Below, piece after piece: positions 41,092 through 50,411 of a DNA stretch of 64,000 nucleotides. The position numbers were made by a program, and so were the translations under genes. The stretch covers positions 186,001-250,000 of the forward strand of contig NZ_JAENHL010000003.1 in assembly GCF_016595235.1 (NCBI RefSeq), written 5' to 3'. Every line of letters starts with the position of its first letter. The stretch's first letter is position 1. The stretch comes from Taklimakanibacter albus (GTDB lineage: Bacteria; Pseudomonadota; Alphaproteobacteria; Rhizobiales; Aestuariivirgaceae). The notes below the pieces were generated by a model that saw only the letters and a program-made list of their open reading frames with translations, was not told the DNA's origin and searched no databases.

Positions 41092-42666
41092 ATGCGCTTG
41101 ACCGTCAACCGCCGCAAATTCATGAAATCATCCGCGCTTGGTGCGCTCGCTTTGTCGAGCGGCCTCGCCATGCCCTCTCTAAGCCGCGCGGCGGCGCGTC
41201 CGGTGGTGAGCCATGGCGTGCAGTCGGGTGATGTCGATGCGACATCCGGCATGATCTGGGCGCGCAGCGACCGGCCGTCGCGGCTCCAGGTCGAGGTGGC
41301 GACGACCGAGAGCTTCGCCGATGCGACCCGCCTCGCGCCCATCAACGCTTTGCCGGAATCGGATTTCGCGGTGAAACGTCTCCTCGCCGACCTGCCGCCC
41401 GATCAGACCATCTTCTATCGCCTCAACTTCGTCGATCTCGCCGATGTGAACGGCGTGAGCGAGCCGGTGGTCGGCCAGTTCCGTACAGCACCGGCGAGCC
41501 GGCGGGCGCTGCGGTTCGTGTGGTCGGGCGATACCGCCGGCCAGGGCTGGGGCATCAATCCCGACGATGGCGGTATGAAGACCTATGCCACCATGGCCAA
41601 GCACAATCCGGATTTCTTCATCCACTCGGGCGACACCGTCTATTGCGACGGCCCGATCAAGGCGGAAGCGGAGATCGCGTCAGGCGGCGTGTGGAAGAAC
41701 ATCGTGGCGGAAGGCGTCGAGAAGGTCGCCGAGACGCTCGATGAATATCGCGGCCGCTGGAAATACAATCTGCATGACGAAAACCTGAAGGCCTTCAATG
41801 CCAAGGTGCCGACATTTTTCCAGTGGGACGATCACGAGGTGACCAACAACTGGTCGGCGTCGAAGGATCTGAGCAAGGACGACCGCTATAAGGAGAAGTC
41901 GATCGGCGTGCTGTCGGCCCGGGCCGGACGCGCCTTCCACGAGATGACGCCGATCCGCTACATCCCGGAAGAGCCGGGCCGCGTCTATCGCAAGATTTCC
42001 TATGGCCCGATGCTCGATATCTTCTTCGTCGATCTCCGCAGCTATCGCGGACCCAACGGCCCGTCGCTGGAGACCGAGCTCACGCCCGCCTCGCACATCC
42101 TGGGCGAAACGCAGATGCGCTGGCTGAAGCGCGGCCTCTCCGCCTCGCAAGCGACCTGGAAAGTGATCGCCTGCGACATGCCGATCGGCGTCATCGTCTG
42201 GGACAATGGCAAGGAGAAGAAAGGCGCTGAGGCCATCTCGAATGGCGATCAGGGGCCGGCGAAAGGCCGCGAGCTGGAAATCGCGGAACTCCTCAAATTC
42301 GTCAAGGTGGCCGGCATCCCCAATGTGGTGTGGCTCACGGCGGACGTGCATTACACCGCGGCGCATTACTACAATCCCGACAAGGCGCAGTTCCAGGACT
42401 TCGCGCCGTTCTGGGAATTCGTCTCAGGCCCCCTTCATGCCGGCACTTTCGGGCCCAATGATCTCGACATGACCTTCGGCCCTGAGCTCAAATTCGTGAA
42501 GGGACCGACGGCCGAACAAGGCCAGAACCTGCCGCCTTCGGCCGGCCTCCAGTTCTTCGGCATCGTCGATATCGACGATAAGACCGAGCAGATGACGGTC
42601 CGGCTCATGGATCGCGACGACAAGGAACTCTACAAGGTGACACTCGATCCCGAGCGGATGGGGTGA
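41092..42666 (+). CDS. PhoD-like alkaline phosphatase/phosphodiesterase, copy 2
   Basis: 524 residues, closely similar over its whole length to the PhoD-like gene at 36481: Tat leader (VNRRKFMKSSALGALALSSG), GDVDATSGMIWARSDRPS, WSGDTAGQGWGINPDDGG, FIHSGDTVYCDGPI, WDDHEVTNNWSAS, LTADVHYTAAHYYNPDKAQ and the same C terminus KELYKVTLDPER. The start is the ATG after GGAGG with a six-base spacer; the open frame extends far upstream antisense to lon and hsp20 but that part is not coding. Divergent from hsp20. A REP-like palindrome follows. Confidence 0.92.
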   Translation: MRLTVNRRKFMKSSALGALALSSGLAMPSLSRAAARPVVSHGVQSGDVDATSGMIWARSDRPSRLQVEVATTESFADATRLAPINALPESDFAVKRLLADLPPDQTIFYRLNFVDLADVNGVSEPVVGQFRTAPASRRALRFVWSGDTAGQGWGINPDDGGMKTYATMAKHNPDFFIHSGDTVYCDGPIKAEAEIASGGVWKNIVAEGVEKVAETLDEYRGRWKYNLHDENLKAFNAKVPTFFQWDDHEVTNNWSASKDLSKDDRYKEKSIGVLSARAGRAFHEMTPIRYIPEEPGRVYRKISYGPMLDIFFVDLRSYRGPNGPSLETELTPASHILGETQMRWLKRGLSASQATWKVIACDMPIGVIVWDNGKEKKGAEAISNGDQGPAKGRELEIAELLKFVKVAGIPNVVWLTADVHYTAAHYYNPDKAQFQDFAPFWEFVSGPLHAGTFGPNDLDMTFGPELKFVKGPTAEQGQNLPPSAGLQFFGIVDIDDKTEQMTVRLMDRDDKELYKVTLDPERMG

Positions 42667-42675
42667 AGAAAATCA

Positions 42676-42778
42676 CCGTCATGCCGGCGAAAGTCGGCAC
42701 CCATTAAATTCAGGCCACGCGGGCAGCGCCGCCCGGTTGAACTCATTGAATGGGTCCCGGCTTTCGCCGGGATGACGG
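42676..42778. repeat. REP-like palindrome with 30-base arms after phoD copy 2
   Basis: Arms 42676-42705 and 42749-42778 are inverse to each other with three mismatches; they begin CCGTCATGCCGGCGAAAG and end CCCATT on the left arm. The centre contains a smaller GGGC / GCCC dyad. GTCAT(GC)CCGGCGAAAG(C)CGG-type elements are abundant in alphaproteobacterial intergenic regions and are probably mobilised palindromic units. Confidence 0.65.
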
Positions 42779-42844
42779 AGCTATTTTGCGATCCGGAGAG
42801 GCATGATACATCCCATCATCCTCTCCATTTGATCGCAGCCATCC

Positions 42845-44071
42845 TTGACCTCCCTCGCCGTCACCGTCTTCGTCCTCGTCTATATCGGCATGGCGCTCGG
42901 CCGGGTGCCGGGGCTCGCCGTCGAGCGCACCGGCGTGGCGCTGCTTGGGCTCATCGTGCTCCTGGCTTCGGGCGATCTCAGCCTCGCCGAAGCGGGCAGC
43001 GCCGTCGACATGCCGACCATCGCGCTCCTTTTCGCGCTGATGATCCTCTCGGCGCAGTTCGAGCAGTCCGGCTTCTATGGCCTCGTCGCGGCGCGCGTGA
43101 CGCATGCGGCGCAGAATCCGAAGGTTCTGCTCGCGGTCCTCATCGCCGTCACCGGTCTCCTGTCGGCGATCCTCACCAATGACGTCATCGTCTTCGCCTT
43201 CACGCCGCTCATCTGCGTCGGGCTCCTCGCGCAGAAGCTCGATGCACGGCCTTATCTCGTGGCGTTGGCGGGGGCAGCCAATGCCGGATCGGCGGCGACG
43301 CTGATCGGCAATCCGCAGAATATCCTGATCGGCCAGGCCGGCGGGCTCGATTTCTGGCGTTATCTCCTCATCGCCCTGCCGCCGGTTCTCGCCTCGCTGG
43401 TCTTCGTCTATTGGGCGGTGCTCGCCACCTGGCGCCCGGCGCTCGCCGCACCACCCGTGGCGGTGCCGGCCGAACCGGTGACAATCAACAAGTTCCAGAC
43501 CGCCAAGGGCCTCGTCGCGATCGTCGCCCTGATCGTGCTCTTCCTCACGCCGCTGCCGCGCGAATTGAGCGCGCTGGCGGTCGCCGGCTGCCTGCTGCTG
43601 TCACGCCGGCTTTCCTCGCGCGAGATGATCGGCTCCGTCGACTGGCACCTCCTCTTGCTCTTCATCTGCCTCTTCGGCGTCACCGAGGCCTTCGCCAAGA
43701 CCGGCCTCGCTCAGGAGGCGCTGGCCGGGCTTGCAAGCCTCGGCATCGTCCCTGAGCGCCTGTCGGTGATGCTGCCGGTGACGCTCGCCGCCTCGAACAC
43801 CATCGGCAATGTGCCGGCGGTGATCCTGATCCTGAAGCTTCTGCCGGCGCTGCCCGAAGGCGTGCTGGCGGGCCTGGCGCTGCTCTCGACCTTCGCCGGC
43901 AACCTGCTGCTGACGGGGTCGATGTGCAATATCATCGTCGCCGAGCGGGCCAAGGCCCAAGGCGCTTCCTTGAGTTTCATGGATTTTGCGCGTTCCGGCA
44001 TCCCGATGACGCTGGCGAGCCTCGCCGTCACGGTTATCTGGTTATGGGTCCTCGGCCTGATGGCCTATTAA
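42845..44071 (+). CDS. SLC13/ArsB-like anion permease
   Basis: 408 residues with about eleven membrane helices in two halves, ion-transporter superfamily (COG1055). The first half has ALTNDVIVFAFTPLIC-like sequence and NAGSAATLIGNPQNILIGQAGG, the second FAGNLLLTGSMCNIIVAERAKAQGASLSF; both are paired hairpin regions that bind the anion and sodium. Relatives carry dicarboxylates, sulfate or arsenite; no ars genes are near. I start at TTG 42845 because an in-frame stop lies four codons upstream and no ATG precedes it. No strong ribosome site is visible. Confidence 0.85.
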   Translation: MTSLAVTVFVLVYIGMALGRVPGLAVERTGVALLGLIVLLASGDLSLAEAGSAVDMPTIALLFALMILSAQFEQSGFYGLVAARVTHAAQNPKVLLAVLIAVTGLLSAILTNDVIVFAFTPLICVGLLAQKLDARPYLVALAGAANAGSAATLIGNPQNILIGQAGGLDFWRYLLIALPPVLASLVFVYWAVLATWRPALAAPPVAVPAEPVTINKFQTAKGLVAIVALIVLFLTPLPRELSALAVAGCLLLSRRLSSREMIGSVDWHLLLLFICLFGVTEAFAKTGLAQEALAGLASLGIVPERLSVMLPVTLAASNTIGNVPAVILILKLLPALPEGVLAGLALLSTFAGNLLLTGSMCNIIVAERAKAQGASLSFMDFARSGIPMTLASLAVTVIWLWVLGLMAY

Positions 44072-44277
44072 CGCCCCGAAAATGCCCCGAAAATGGGCTC
44101 GCTTTGAAGCCAGGACCGTGCTAAGCCCCGGCCCGAATCCAGGGCAGGAGGGCGGAAACGGACCGGTTTTCGCGCAGATCCCGCCCTTCTCTATCGAAAT
44201 TGGCCATGTTTCGGGCTTTGGGGGTCTCCTAAGGTCAATGTGGCTGTGACAGATTTTTTCTGGAAAGTCAGCGCGCC

Positions 44278-46110
44278 ATGAAACTGCGCAATATCGCCAT
44301 CATCGCCCATGTCGACCATGGCAAAACCACCATGATCGACCGGCTCCTCGCCCAGTCGGGCGCCTTCCGCGACAATCAGAAGGTCGCCGAGCGGGCCATG
44401 GACTCGAACGACCTCGAAAGAGAGCGCGGCATCACCATTCTCGCCAAGGTGACCTCGCTCGTCTGGAAAGACACCCGCATCAATATCGTCGATACGCCGG
44501 GCCACGCCGATTTCGGCGGTGAGGTCGAGCGCATCCTCAATATGGTGGACGGTGCCGTGCTCCTCGTCGACGCCGCCGAAGGGCCGATGCCGCAGACCAA
44601 ATTCGTGCTGCAGAAAGCGCTCAAGATCGGCCTCAAGCCGATCGTCGCCATCAACAAGATCGACCGTCCCGACCAGCGTCATGTGGAAGTGGTGAACGAG
44701 GTGTTCGATCTGTTCGCGGCTCTCGACGCGAGCGACGAGCAGCTCGATTTCCCCATTCTCTACGGTTCCACCAAGCAAGGCTGGATGGCCGATAAGCCGG
44801 AGGGTCCGCAGGATTCGATGGCGCCTCTGTTCGACCTGGTGGTCCGCCATGTGGCGCCGCCGGTCGTCGAGGAAGGCCCGTTCCGCATGCTGGTGACGAC
44901 CATCGAGGCCAATCCGTTCCTCGGCCGCGTCCTCACCGGGCGTATCCGCTCAGGGTCCGTCAAGTCGAACCAGGCCGCCAAGGCGCTGGCGCGCGACGGA
45001 AAGCTCGTCGAGCAAGGCCGCATCTCGAAAGTGCTGGCCTTCCGCGGGCTCGAGCGCCAGCCGGTGGATGAAGTCCAGGCCGGCGACATCGTCGCCATTG
45101 CCGGACTGACCCAGGCCACGGTGGCCGACACGATCTGCGACGTCGCGGTGAGCGAACCCATCAAGGCGCAACCGATCGATCCGCCGACCCTGACCATGAC
45201 CTTCCGCATCAATGACGGGCCGCTCGCCGGCAAGGAAGGCGACAAGGTGCAGAGCCGCGTCATCCGTGATCGCCTGTTCCGCGAGGCCGAGGGCAATGTC
45301 GCCCTGCGCGTGACGGCGTCGATCAATGAAACCGATGCTTTCGAGGTTGCGGGCCGCGGCGAATTGCAGCTCGGCATCCTGATCGAGACGATGCGGCGTG
45401 AAGGTTTCGAGCTCACCGTCGGCCGGCCGCGCGTGGTGTTCCGCACCGACGAAGAGACCGGCCAGAGGCTCGAGCCGATCGAGGAAGTGATCGTCGACGT
45501 CGATGAGAATTTCACCGGCATCGTGGTGCAGAAACTTTCCGAGCGCCGCGCCGAGATGAAGGACATGCGTCCGTCGGGCGCCGGGCGCCAGCGCATCATG
45601 TTCCATGCCCCGACGCGCGGCCTCATCGGCTATCAGTCGGAGCTTCTGTCCGATACGCGCGGCACTGCGATCATGAATCGTCTCTTCCATGATTACGCGC
45701 CGCATGTCGGTGAGATTCCGGGTCGCCACACCGGCGCGCTCATCTCCAATGGCGATGGCGAGGCGGTCGCCTATGCGATCTTCAACCTGCAGGACCGTGG
45801 CCCGATGTTCATCGACCCGGGCATGAAAGTCTATGCCGGCATGATCATCGGCGAGCACACGCGCGGCAACGACCTGGAGCTCAATGTGCTCAAGGGCAAG
45901 AAGCTCACCAACGTTCGCGCCTCCGGCAAGGATGATGCCTTGCTGCTCATCCCGCCGATCCGCATGACGCTGGAAAAGGCGCTGGCCTATGTCGGTGAGG
46001 ACGAACTCGTCGAGGTGACGCCGCAGTCGATTCGTCTGCGCAAGACGCTGCTCGACCCGCATGAGCGCAAGCGCGCCAGCCGCGCCAAGGAAGCCGAGAG
46101 CGCGGCGTAA
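44278..46110 (+). CDS. typA: Ribosome-associated GTPase TypA/BipA
   Basis: 610 residues of the translation-factor GTPase family: G1 AHVDHGKTT, effector loop with [12 protein letters not shown]3 [12 protein letters not shown]4 NKID, then domain II, two EF-G-like domains and the BipA-specific C-terminal domain (about residue 480 onward: [20 protein letters not shown] and [29 protein letters not shown]). It binds the ribosome and supports growth under stress and cold, and 50S assembly. Only a short non-coding segment precedes it, with no evident regulatory motif. Confidence 0.96.
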   Translation: MKLRNIAIIAHVDHGKTTMIDRLLAQSGAFRDNQKVAERAMDSNDLERERGITILAKVTSLVWKDTRINIVDTPGHADFGGEVERILNMVDGAVLLVDAAEGPMPQTKFVLQKALKIGLKPIVAINKIDRPDQRHVEVVNEVFDLFAALDASDEQLDFPILYGSTKQGWMADKPEGPQDSMAPLFDLVVRHVAPPVVEEGPFRMLVTTIEANPFLGRVLTGRIRSGSVKSNQAAKALARDGKLVEQGRISKVLAFRGLERQPVDEVQAGDIVAIAGLTQATVADTICDVAVSEPIKAQPIDPPTLTMTFRINDGPLAGKEGDKVQSRVIRDRLFREAEGNVALRVTASINETDAFEVAGRGELQLGILIETMRREGFELTVGRPRVVFRTDEETGQRLEPIEEVIVDVDENFTGIVVQKLSERRAEMKDMRPSGAGRQRIMFHAPTRGLIGYQSELLSDTRGTAIMNRLFHDYAPHVGEIPGRHTGALISNGDGEAVAYAIFNLQDRGPMFIDPGMKVYAGMIIGEHTRGNDLELNVLKGKKLTNVRASGKDDALLLIPPIRMTLEKALAYVGEDELVEVTPQSIRLRKTLLDPHERKRASRAKEAESAA

Positions 46111-46122
46111 CTTAACCCATTG

Positions 46123-46157
46123 TTGTCGATCTGCCGGAACATCGCTACATTTCCGGC
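46123..46157 (+). promoter_or_regulatory. Candidate promoter giving a leaderless cbpA transcript
   Basis: TTGTCG (46123-46128) and TACATT (46146-46151) are separated by exactly 17 bases and each matches the sigma-70 consensus at four of six positions. The predicted transcription start falls at or one base before the ATG at 46158, and no Shine-Dalgarno exists there. A seven-base hairpin GCCGGAA (46133-46139) / TTCCGGC (46151-46157) overlaps the promoter and abuts the ATG. Confidence 0.45.
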
Positions 46158-47063
46158 ATGACCGACCCCTATGAAATCCTGGGCGTCAGCAAGAACGCCT
46201 CCGCGGATGATATCCAGAAGGCCTATCGCCGCCTCGCCAAGAAACACCATCCCGACCTCAATCCCGGTGACAAGAGCGCCGAGGACAAGTTCAAGGATGT
46301 GTCCGTCGCCTATGATCTCCTGGGCGATGCCGAAAAACGCGCCCGCTACGACCGCGGCGAGATCGATGCCTCGGGGGCGGAGAAACCGCAGCCGCAGCGG
46401 CGTTACTACCGTGATTTCGCCGAAAGTGGCCAGGCCGGCGGACAGGGCTTCGAGCAAGGTTATGCCGATTTCGGCGACGAGGATGTGCTGTCGGAGATCT
46501 TCGGCCGGCGCGGCGCCAAGATGAAGATGCGCGGCGGTGATGTGCGCTATCATCTGGCCGTCGATTTCCTGAGCGCCGTGAACGGCGCCAAGCCGCAGCT
46601 GGCGCTGCCCGACGGGTCCGAGATCACCGTCACCATTCCGCCCGGCACGCGCGACGGGCAGACCTTGCGTCTCAAGGGCAAGGGCCGGCCCGGCTATAAT
46701 GGCGGTGATGCCGGCGATGCCCTGATCGAGATCGAGGTGCGCCCGCACCCGTTCTTCACCCGCGACAATGACGATATCCGCATCGAGCTGCCGGTCTCGC
46801 TCGCCGAAGCGGTGCTGGGGGCTAAGGTCAAGACGCCGACGCCTTCAGGCGACGTCATGCTGAATATCCCGAAGGGCGCCAATAGCGGCACGGTGCTGCG
46901 CCTCAAGGGCAAAGGCGTCGCCAAGGCTGGCGGCGGCACGGGCGATCAGTATGTGACGCTGAAAGTGATGCTGCCGGAAAAGCCCGATGCCGAGCTCGAG
47001 GAATTCATCGCGCGCTGGAGCAAGGACAAAGCTCAAGATCCGCGCCGGGCGATGGGGGTGTGA
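46158..47063 (+). CDS. cbpA: DnaJ-class chaperone CbpA-like
   Basis: 301 residues: J domain with the catalytic HPD at residues 31-33 (KKHHPDLNPG), a linker with a Gly-rich region, and two C-terminal peptide-binding beta domains (YHLAVDFLSAVNGAKPQLALPDGSEITVTIPPG and EVRPHPFFTRDNDDIRIELPVSLAEAVLGAKVKTPTPSGDVMLNIP). It lacks the zinc-finger region of DnaJ, as CbpA does. It works with DnaK. Immediately followed by cbpM, its regulator, which confirms the assignment. A promoter overlapping the 5' edge suggests a leaderless mRNA. Confidence 0.9.
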   Translation: MTDPYEILGVSKNASADDIQKAYRRLAKKHHPDLNPGDKSAEDKFKDVSVAYDLLGDAEKRARYDRGEIDASGAEKPQPQRRYYRDFAESGQAGGQGFEQGYADFGDEDVLSEIFGRRGAKMKMRGGDVRYHLAVDFLSAVNGAKPQLALPDGSEITVTIPPGTRDGQTLRLKGKGRPGYNGGDAGDALIEIEVRPHPFFTRDNDDIRIELPVSLAEAVLGAKVKTPTPSGDVMLNIPKGANSGTVLRLKGKGVAKAGGGTGDQYVTLKVMLPEKPDAELEEFIARWSKDKAQDPRRAMGV

Positions 47064-47064
47064 G

Positions 47065-47337
47065 ATGGTCCAGAAAACCACAATCGTCTTCGCAGCCCGG
47101 TATGACGAGGACACTTTGCGCGAATGGGTGGCAGCCGGCTGGATCAGTATCGAGGAGAGTGCCATCGGCGAGCCACTGTCGGAAGCCCATCAGGCACGCT
47201 GCGATCTCATCTGCGACCTGAAACAGAATATGGGCGTCAATGACGATGGCATCGACGTGATCCTCAATCTGGTCGATCAGATCCATGGCCTGAGGCGGGC
47301 GCTGCGCGAGACGATTCATCATACGAAGCGCGATTGA
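47065..47337 (+). CDS. cbpM: Chaperone modulator CbpM
   Basis: 90 residues of the MerR-like CbpM family (PF13591), which binds the J domain of CbpA and blocks its co-chaperone and DNA-binding activity. Conserved sequence: LREWVAAGWISIEE, then LCDLKQNMGVNDDGIDVILNLVDQIHGLRRALRE with minor variation. The ATG starts two bases after the cbpA stop (TGAGATG). Frame is open upstream inside cbpA but this is the family start. Confidence 0.88.
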   Translation: MVQKTTIVFAARYDEDTLREWVAAGWISIEESAIGEPLSEAHQARCDLICDLKQNMGVNDDGIDVILNLVDQIHGLRRALRETIHHTKRD

Positions 47338-47340
47338 AAA

Positions 47341-47370
47341 CACCCTCGCCCCGCGAAGCGGGGAGAGGTG
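47341..47370. terminator. Bidirectional terminator-like palindrome between convergent genes
   Basis: CACCCTCGCCCCGC and GCGGGGAGAGGTG form a near-perfect stem with a GAA loop between the cbpM stop and the minus-strand secreted-protein gene stop. It is followed by GATTTCATTCTT on the plus strand. Palindromes of the CCCTCGCCCCGC...GCGGGGAGAGG type are also common genome-wide in this group. Confidence 0.6.
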
Positions 47371-47374
47371 GATT

Positions 47375-47980
47375 TCATTCTTCCCGATAAGGCCCGCCGG
47401 GACAGGGCATGCCGCTGGCATAGTCGGTGGCGCTGCCGCCGCGCGCGGAAAAAATCTCCGGCATGTCCTTGGCGCAGTCGAAAGCGGCGGCGCGTTCATC
47501 GGCACGCTGGCGGGCCACTTCATTGGCCTCGGTATATTTGGTGTCGACATAGGCGATGTGGCAGGCGGTCTTGCCGTCGAGCTTGGTCACCACGAGCCAG
47601 TTCTGCTTGACGGGGGCGCCCTCGTCAGCACTCTGCTCCGTGAACCAGCGCAGGATGGTGGCGAAAGGCTTGCCGTCCTTCAGTCGCCATTCGACGCGCG
47701 GCCCCAGGGAATTGAAGGCGCCGAAGGTCTGCATCGCGGCGCATTGCGCCGGCGCTTGCCTGCCGAAGCCGACGAAGCTGCGGAGATCGCCCTCCCAGAC
47801 GCGGACGTCGAAGTCCTTGATGCCCTTGCACAGCCATTCGCCGCCCCCGCCCTCATCCTCGAACAAGGCCAGCTGCTCGCACTTCTTGAGGTTCAAGTCA
47901 CTGTAAATACTGGTATTTTCCTGTGCCGTCGCGGCAGAGGCGAAGACCGTCAGGGCTATTGGAAAGAGATGGCATTTCAT
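47375..47980 (-). CDS. Exported protein of unknown function
   Basis: 201 residues with a short Sec signal peptide (MKCHLFPIALTVFASAATAQ, cleavage after TAQ or ATA). The mature part has several Cys (CEQL, EWLCKGIKDF, AQCAAM, ACHIAYV, DCAKDM, MPCPGG), enough for two or three disulfides, and ends Pro/Gly-rich. DVRVWEGDLRSFVGFGRQAPAQ suggests a small beta domain. I do not recognise a named family. Periplasmic location is likely. Confidence 0.7.
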   Translation of the reverse strand: MKCHLFPIALTVFASAATAQENTSIYSDLNLKKCEQLALFEDEGGGGEWLCKGIKDFDVRVWEGDLRSFVGFGRQAPAQCAAMQTFGAFNSLGPRVEWRLKDGKPFATILRWFTEQSADEGAPVKQNWLVVTKLDGKTACHIAYVDTKYTEANEVARQRADERAAAFDCAKDMPEIFSARGGSATDYASGMPCPGGPYREE

Positions 47981-48022
47981 GCAAAGAAGGCCTCAACTGA
48001 CGTTTTCTAGAGGTGCCTCTCC

Positions 48023-48565
48023 ATGCGTATAGATGCCATATCGATCGGCAAGAATCCACCCAAAGAGGTGAATGTCATTGTCGAGGTGCCGGTCGGCGGC
48101 GAACCCATCAAATATGAGATGGACAAGGCGGCGGGCACGCTGGTGGTCGACCGCTTCCTCTATACGTCGATGCGTTATCCCGGCAATTACGGCTTCATCC
48201 CGCATACTCTGTCGCTCGACGGCGACCCGTGCGACGTGTTGATCGCCAATCAGCGCGGCATCGTGCCGGGCGCCCTGGTGGCGGTGCGCCCGGTCGGCGT
48301 GCTGTTCATGCAGGACGAGGCGGGCGGTGATGAGAAGATCGTCGCCGTGCCGGTGCCGCGGCTCACAAGGCGCTATGAGAATGTGCATAACTACACCGAC
48401 CTGCCGGAGATCACGCTCCAGCAGATCCAGCATTTCTTCGAGCACTATAAAGACCTCGAGACCGGCAAATGGGTCAAGGTCAAGGGCTGGGGCGATGCGG
48501 CGGCCGCCGAGCAGATGATCGTCGAGGCGATCGAGCGGGCGAAGGTGGCCAAGGCATCGTCATGA
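48023..48565 (+). CDS. ppa: Inorganic pyrophosphatase, family I
   Basis: 180 residues. Hydrolyses pyrophosphate to phosphate and so pulls biosynthetic reactions forward. The family signature DGDPCDVLI with metal-binding Asp residues is near residues 66-74, with [33 protein letters not shown] before it and the active-site K in [15 protein letters not shown] after it. Cytoplasmic and housekeeping. Ends a few bases before the LysR gene. Confidence 0.96.
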   Translation: MRIDAISIGKNPPKEVNVIVEVPVGGEPIKYEMDKAAGTLVVDRFLYTSMRYPGNYGFIPHTLSLDGDPCDVLIANQRGIVPGALVAVRPVGVLFMQDEAGGDEKIVAVPVPRLTRRYENVHNYTDLPEITLQQIQHFFEHYKDLETGKWVKVKGWGDAAAAEQMIVEAIERAKVAKASS

Positions 48566-48586
48566 TGGCAGAGCGCGGGCGGGGCA

Positions 48587-49507
48587 GTGATCGATCTGCA
48601 TAACCTGCCGCTGCCGACCTTGCGGACCTTCGCGGCGGCGGCGCGGCATCAGAGCCTGGCGAAAGCCGCGGTCGAACTCAATCTGACCGACAGCGCCGTC
48701 AGCCATCAGATCCGCCGTCTCGAGGAGGCGCTCGGCTGCGACCTGTTCACGAAGGTCGGCAGAGGCGTCGTCCTGACCGATGCCGGCCGCGCCTTCGCCA
48801 ATGTCGTTTCGACCGCCCTGCAAGATGTTTTCGCCGCCGCCATGCGCCTCGCCGAGGCCGATCAGGTCGGAGGGCGACTCGACATCGCTTGTCCGCCGAT
48901 GTTCGCCAGCACATGGCTCGCCCACAATCTCAACGAGTTCTGCCTCGACCATCCCTCGGTCGAATGCCATGTGCGTCTCGTCGAAAACGAGCGCGTCCAT
49001 CAGCTGAGCGACATCGACATCGGCATCTCTTTCGGATCGGGTGGCTGGCCCGAGCGCTGGTCGGCGCTCCTGTCGCATGTCAATGTCACGCCGGTCTGCA
49101 GCCCCATCGTCTTCGAGCGGATCGGTGGACCGATCACCCAGCCCTCCGATCTTCGCCACACCATGCTGCTGCACCGGGATGACGGCTCGGAATGGCGGCG
49201 ATGGTTCCTGGAGGCGGGCACGCCGGGCCTCGAGCTGGAGATGCGCCATCTCTATTGCAGCGATCTCGGCATGGCGATCGATCTCGCGGTCAACGGAACC
49301 GGCGTCGCCCTGGTGAGCGACACGCTCTCGGGCTCCGACCTGAAACGCGGCCTTCTGATCAAGCCATTCCCCTTCGCAATCGACGCCTTCGGCGGCTGGC
49401 ACGTGGTCTGCAACCCGGCCAGCCTGTCGCGCTCGGCCTCGCGCCTGTTCCTGCGCTGGCTCCTGGCGCGCTTCGGCCGCAACGCCGCGTGGGAAACGCT
49501 TCCCTGA
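48587..49507 (+). CDS. LysR family transcriptional regulator (GcvA-like)
   Basis: 306 residues: N-terminal winged helix (LPTLRTFAAAARHQSLAKAAVELNLTDSAVSHQIRRLEEALGCDLF, residues about 8-65), then an effector-binding periplasmic-protein-like domain. The sequence is of the GcvA subgroup. The GTG start at 48587 lies a short distance after ppa. It is directly upstream of the arginine/His-type importer and probably regulates that operon; LysR members bind T-N11-A sites, and a candidate dyad lies just downstream of its stop. Confidence 0.88.
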   Translation: MIDLHNLPLPTLRTFAAAARHQSLAKAAVELNLTDSAVSHQIRRLEEALGCDLFTKVGRGVVLTDAGRAFANVVSTALQDVFAAAMRLAEADQVGGRLDIACPPMFASTWLAHNLNEFCLDHPSVECHVRLVENERVHQLSDIDIGISFGSGGWPERWSALLSHVNVTPVCSPIVFERIGGPITQPSDLRHTMLLHRDDGSEWRRWFLEAGTPGLELEMRHLYCSDLGMAIDLAVNGTGVALVSDTLSGSDLKRGLLIKPFPFAIDAFGGWHVVCNPASLSRSASRLFLRWLLARFGRNAAWETLP

Positions 49508-49520
49508 AGATGCCCGCGAT

Positions 49521-49539
49521 ACATGATCCCTCGTCATGT
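49521..49539. promoter_or_regulatory. Candidate LysR operator upstream of the importer operon
   Basis: ACATGA (49521-49526) and TCATGT (49534-49539) form a perfect six-base inverted repeat with a seven-base spacer, in the gap between the LysR gene and the importer. A second small dyad ATGA-TTCG-TCAT lies about ten bases further on (49548-49559). Its position fits a LysR target; binding is inference. Confidence 0.4.
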
Positions 49540-49609
49540 GTCGGATGATGATTCGTCATTTGCGCCGGACGGCCTCCTGTCCATAAGAAGCTGAGCAGGG
49601 CAGGGGACA

Positions 49610-50380
49610 ATGCTGAAACTCAGCGTGACGGACATCCATAAATCCTATGGCGCGCAGGACGTGCTGAAAGGCGTTTCGCTCCAGGCGAAGGCGGGCGACG
49701 TCGTCAGCGTCATCGGCGCGAGCGGCTCCGGCAAGAGCACCTTGCTCCGCTGCATCAATTTTCTCGAGCGTCCGGCCAGTGGCGAAGTGGCCATCGCCGG
49801 CGAGGTGCTGAAGACGGTGAGGGACCGTGACGGGCTGCTGAGGGCCGCCGACCGTGATCAGCTGCGGCGCCTGCGCGGCAAGCTCGCGATGGTGTTCCAG
49901 AATTTCTGCCTGTGGTCGCATATGTCGGTCCTGTCGAATGTCACCGAGGCGCCGATCAGCGTGCTCGGCCTTAGCCGCAAGGAAGCGGTCGAGCGCGCCA
50001 GGGCCAATCTGGCGAAGGTCGGCCTCACCAACGACGTGCTCGGCAAATATCCCGCGCATCTGTCGGGCGGCCAGCAGCAGCGTGTGGCGATCGCCCGCGC
50101 CCTCAGCATGAATCCCGACGTGATGCTCTTCGACGAGCCGACCTCGGCGCTCGATCCGGAGCTCGTCAGCGAGGTCCTGCGTGTCATGCAGTCGCTCGCC
50201 GAGGAAGGGCGCACGATGGTGGTGGTGACGCATGAAATGGGCTTTGCGCGCCATGTCTCGAGCCGTGTCGTCTTTCTTCACCAGGGACGCGTCGAAGAAG
50301 AGGGCGAGCCGGAAGCGCTGTTCGCCCGGCCGGCCAGCGCGCGGCTGCAGCAGTTCCTGGCTGGACGGCTCCCACACTGA
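49610..50380 (+). CDS. Amino acid ABC importer ATPase (HisP/OccP type)
   Basis: 256 residues: Walker [11 protein letters not shown]-loop [10 protein letters not shown], signature LSGGQQQR, Walker [15 protein letters not shown] and THEMGFA. It is the polar/basic amino acid subfamily (HisP, OccP, ArtP); the insertion [23 protein letters not shown] between Walker A and Q-loop is typical. Probable operon of ATPase-binding protein-two permeases-ureohydrolase. Histidine, arginine, octopine or opine-like ligand is likely; which is not readable. Confidence 0.92.
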   Translation: MLKLSVTDIHKSYGAQDVLKGVSLQAKAGDVVSVIGASGSGKSTLLRCINFLERPASGEVAIAGEVLKTVRDRDGLLRAADRDQLRRLRGKLAMVFQNFCLWSHMSVLSNVTEAPISVLGLSRKEAVERARANLAKVGLTNDVLGKYPAHLSGGQQQRVAIARALSMNPDVMLFDEPTSALDPELVSEVLRVMQSLAEEGRTMVVVTHEMGFARHVSSRVVFLHQGRVEEEGEPEALFARPASARLQQFLAGRLPH

Positions 50381-50411
50381 ACATACGAAAATCAACCCCG
50401 GAGGACGAACC

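Noticed and set aside
44072-44277. Duplicated GCCCCGAAAAT before typA as a regulatory repeat
   Set aside because: Two copies side by side at the end of the preceding gene look like a simple tandem duplication; nothing else supports regulation.
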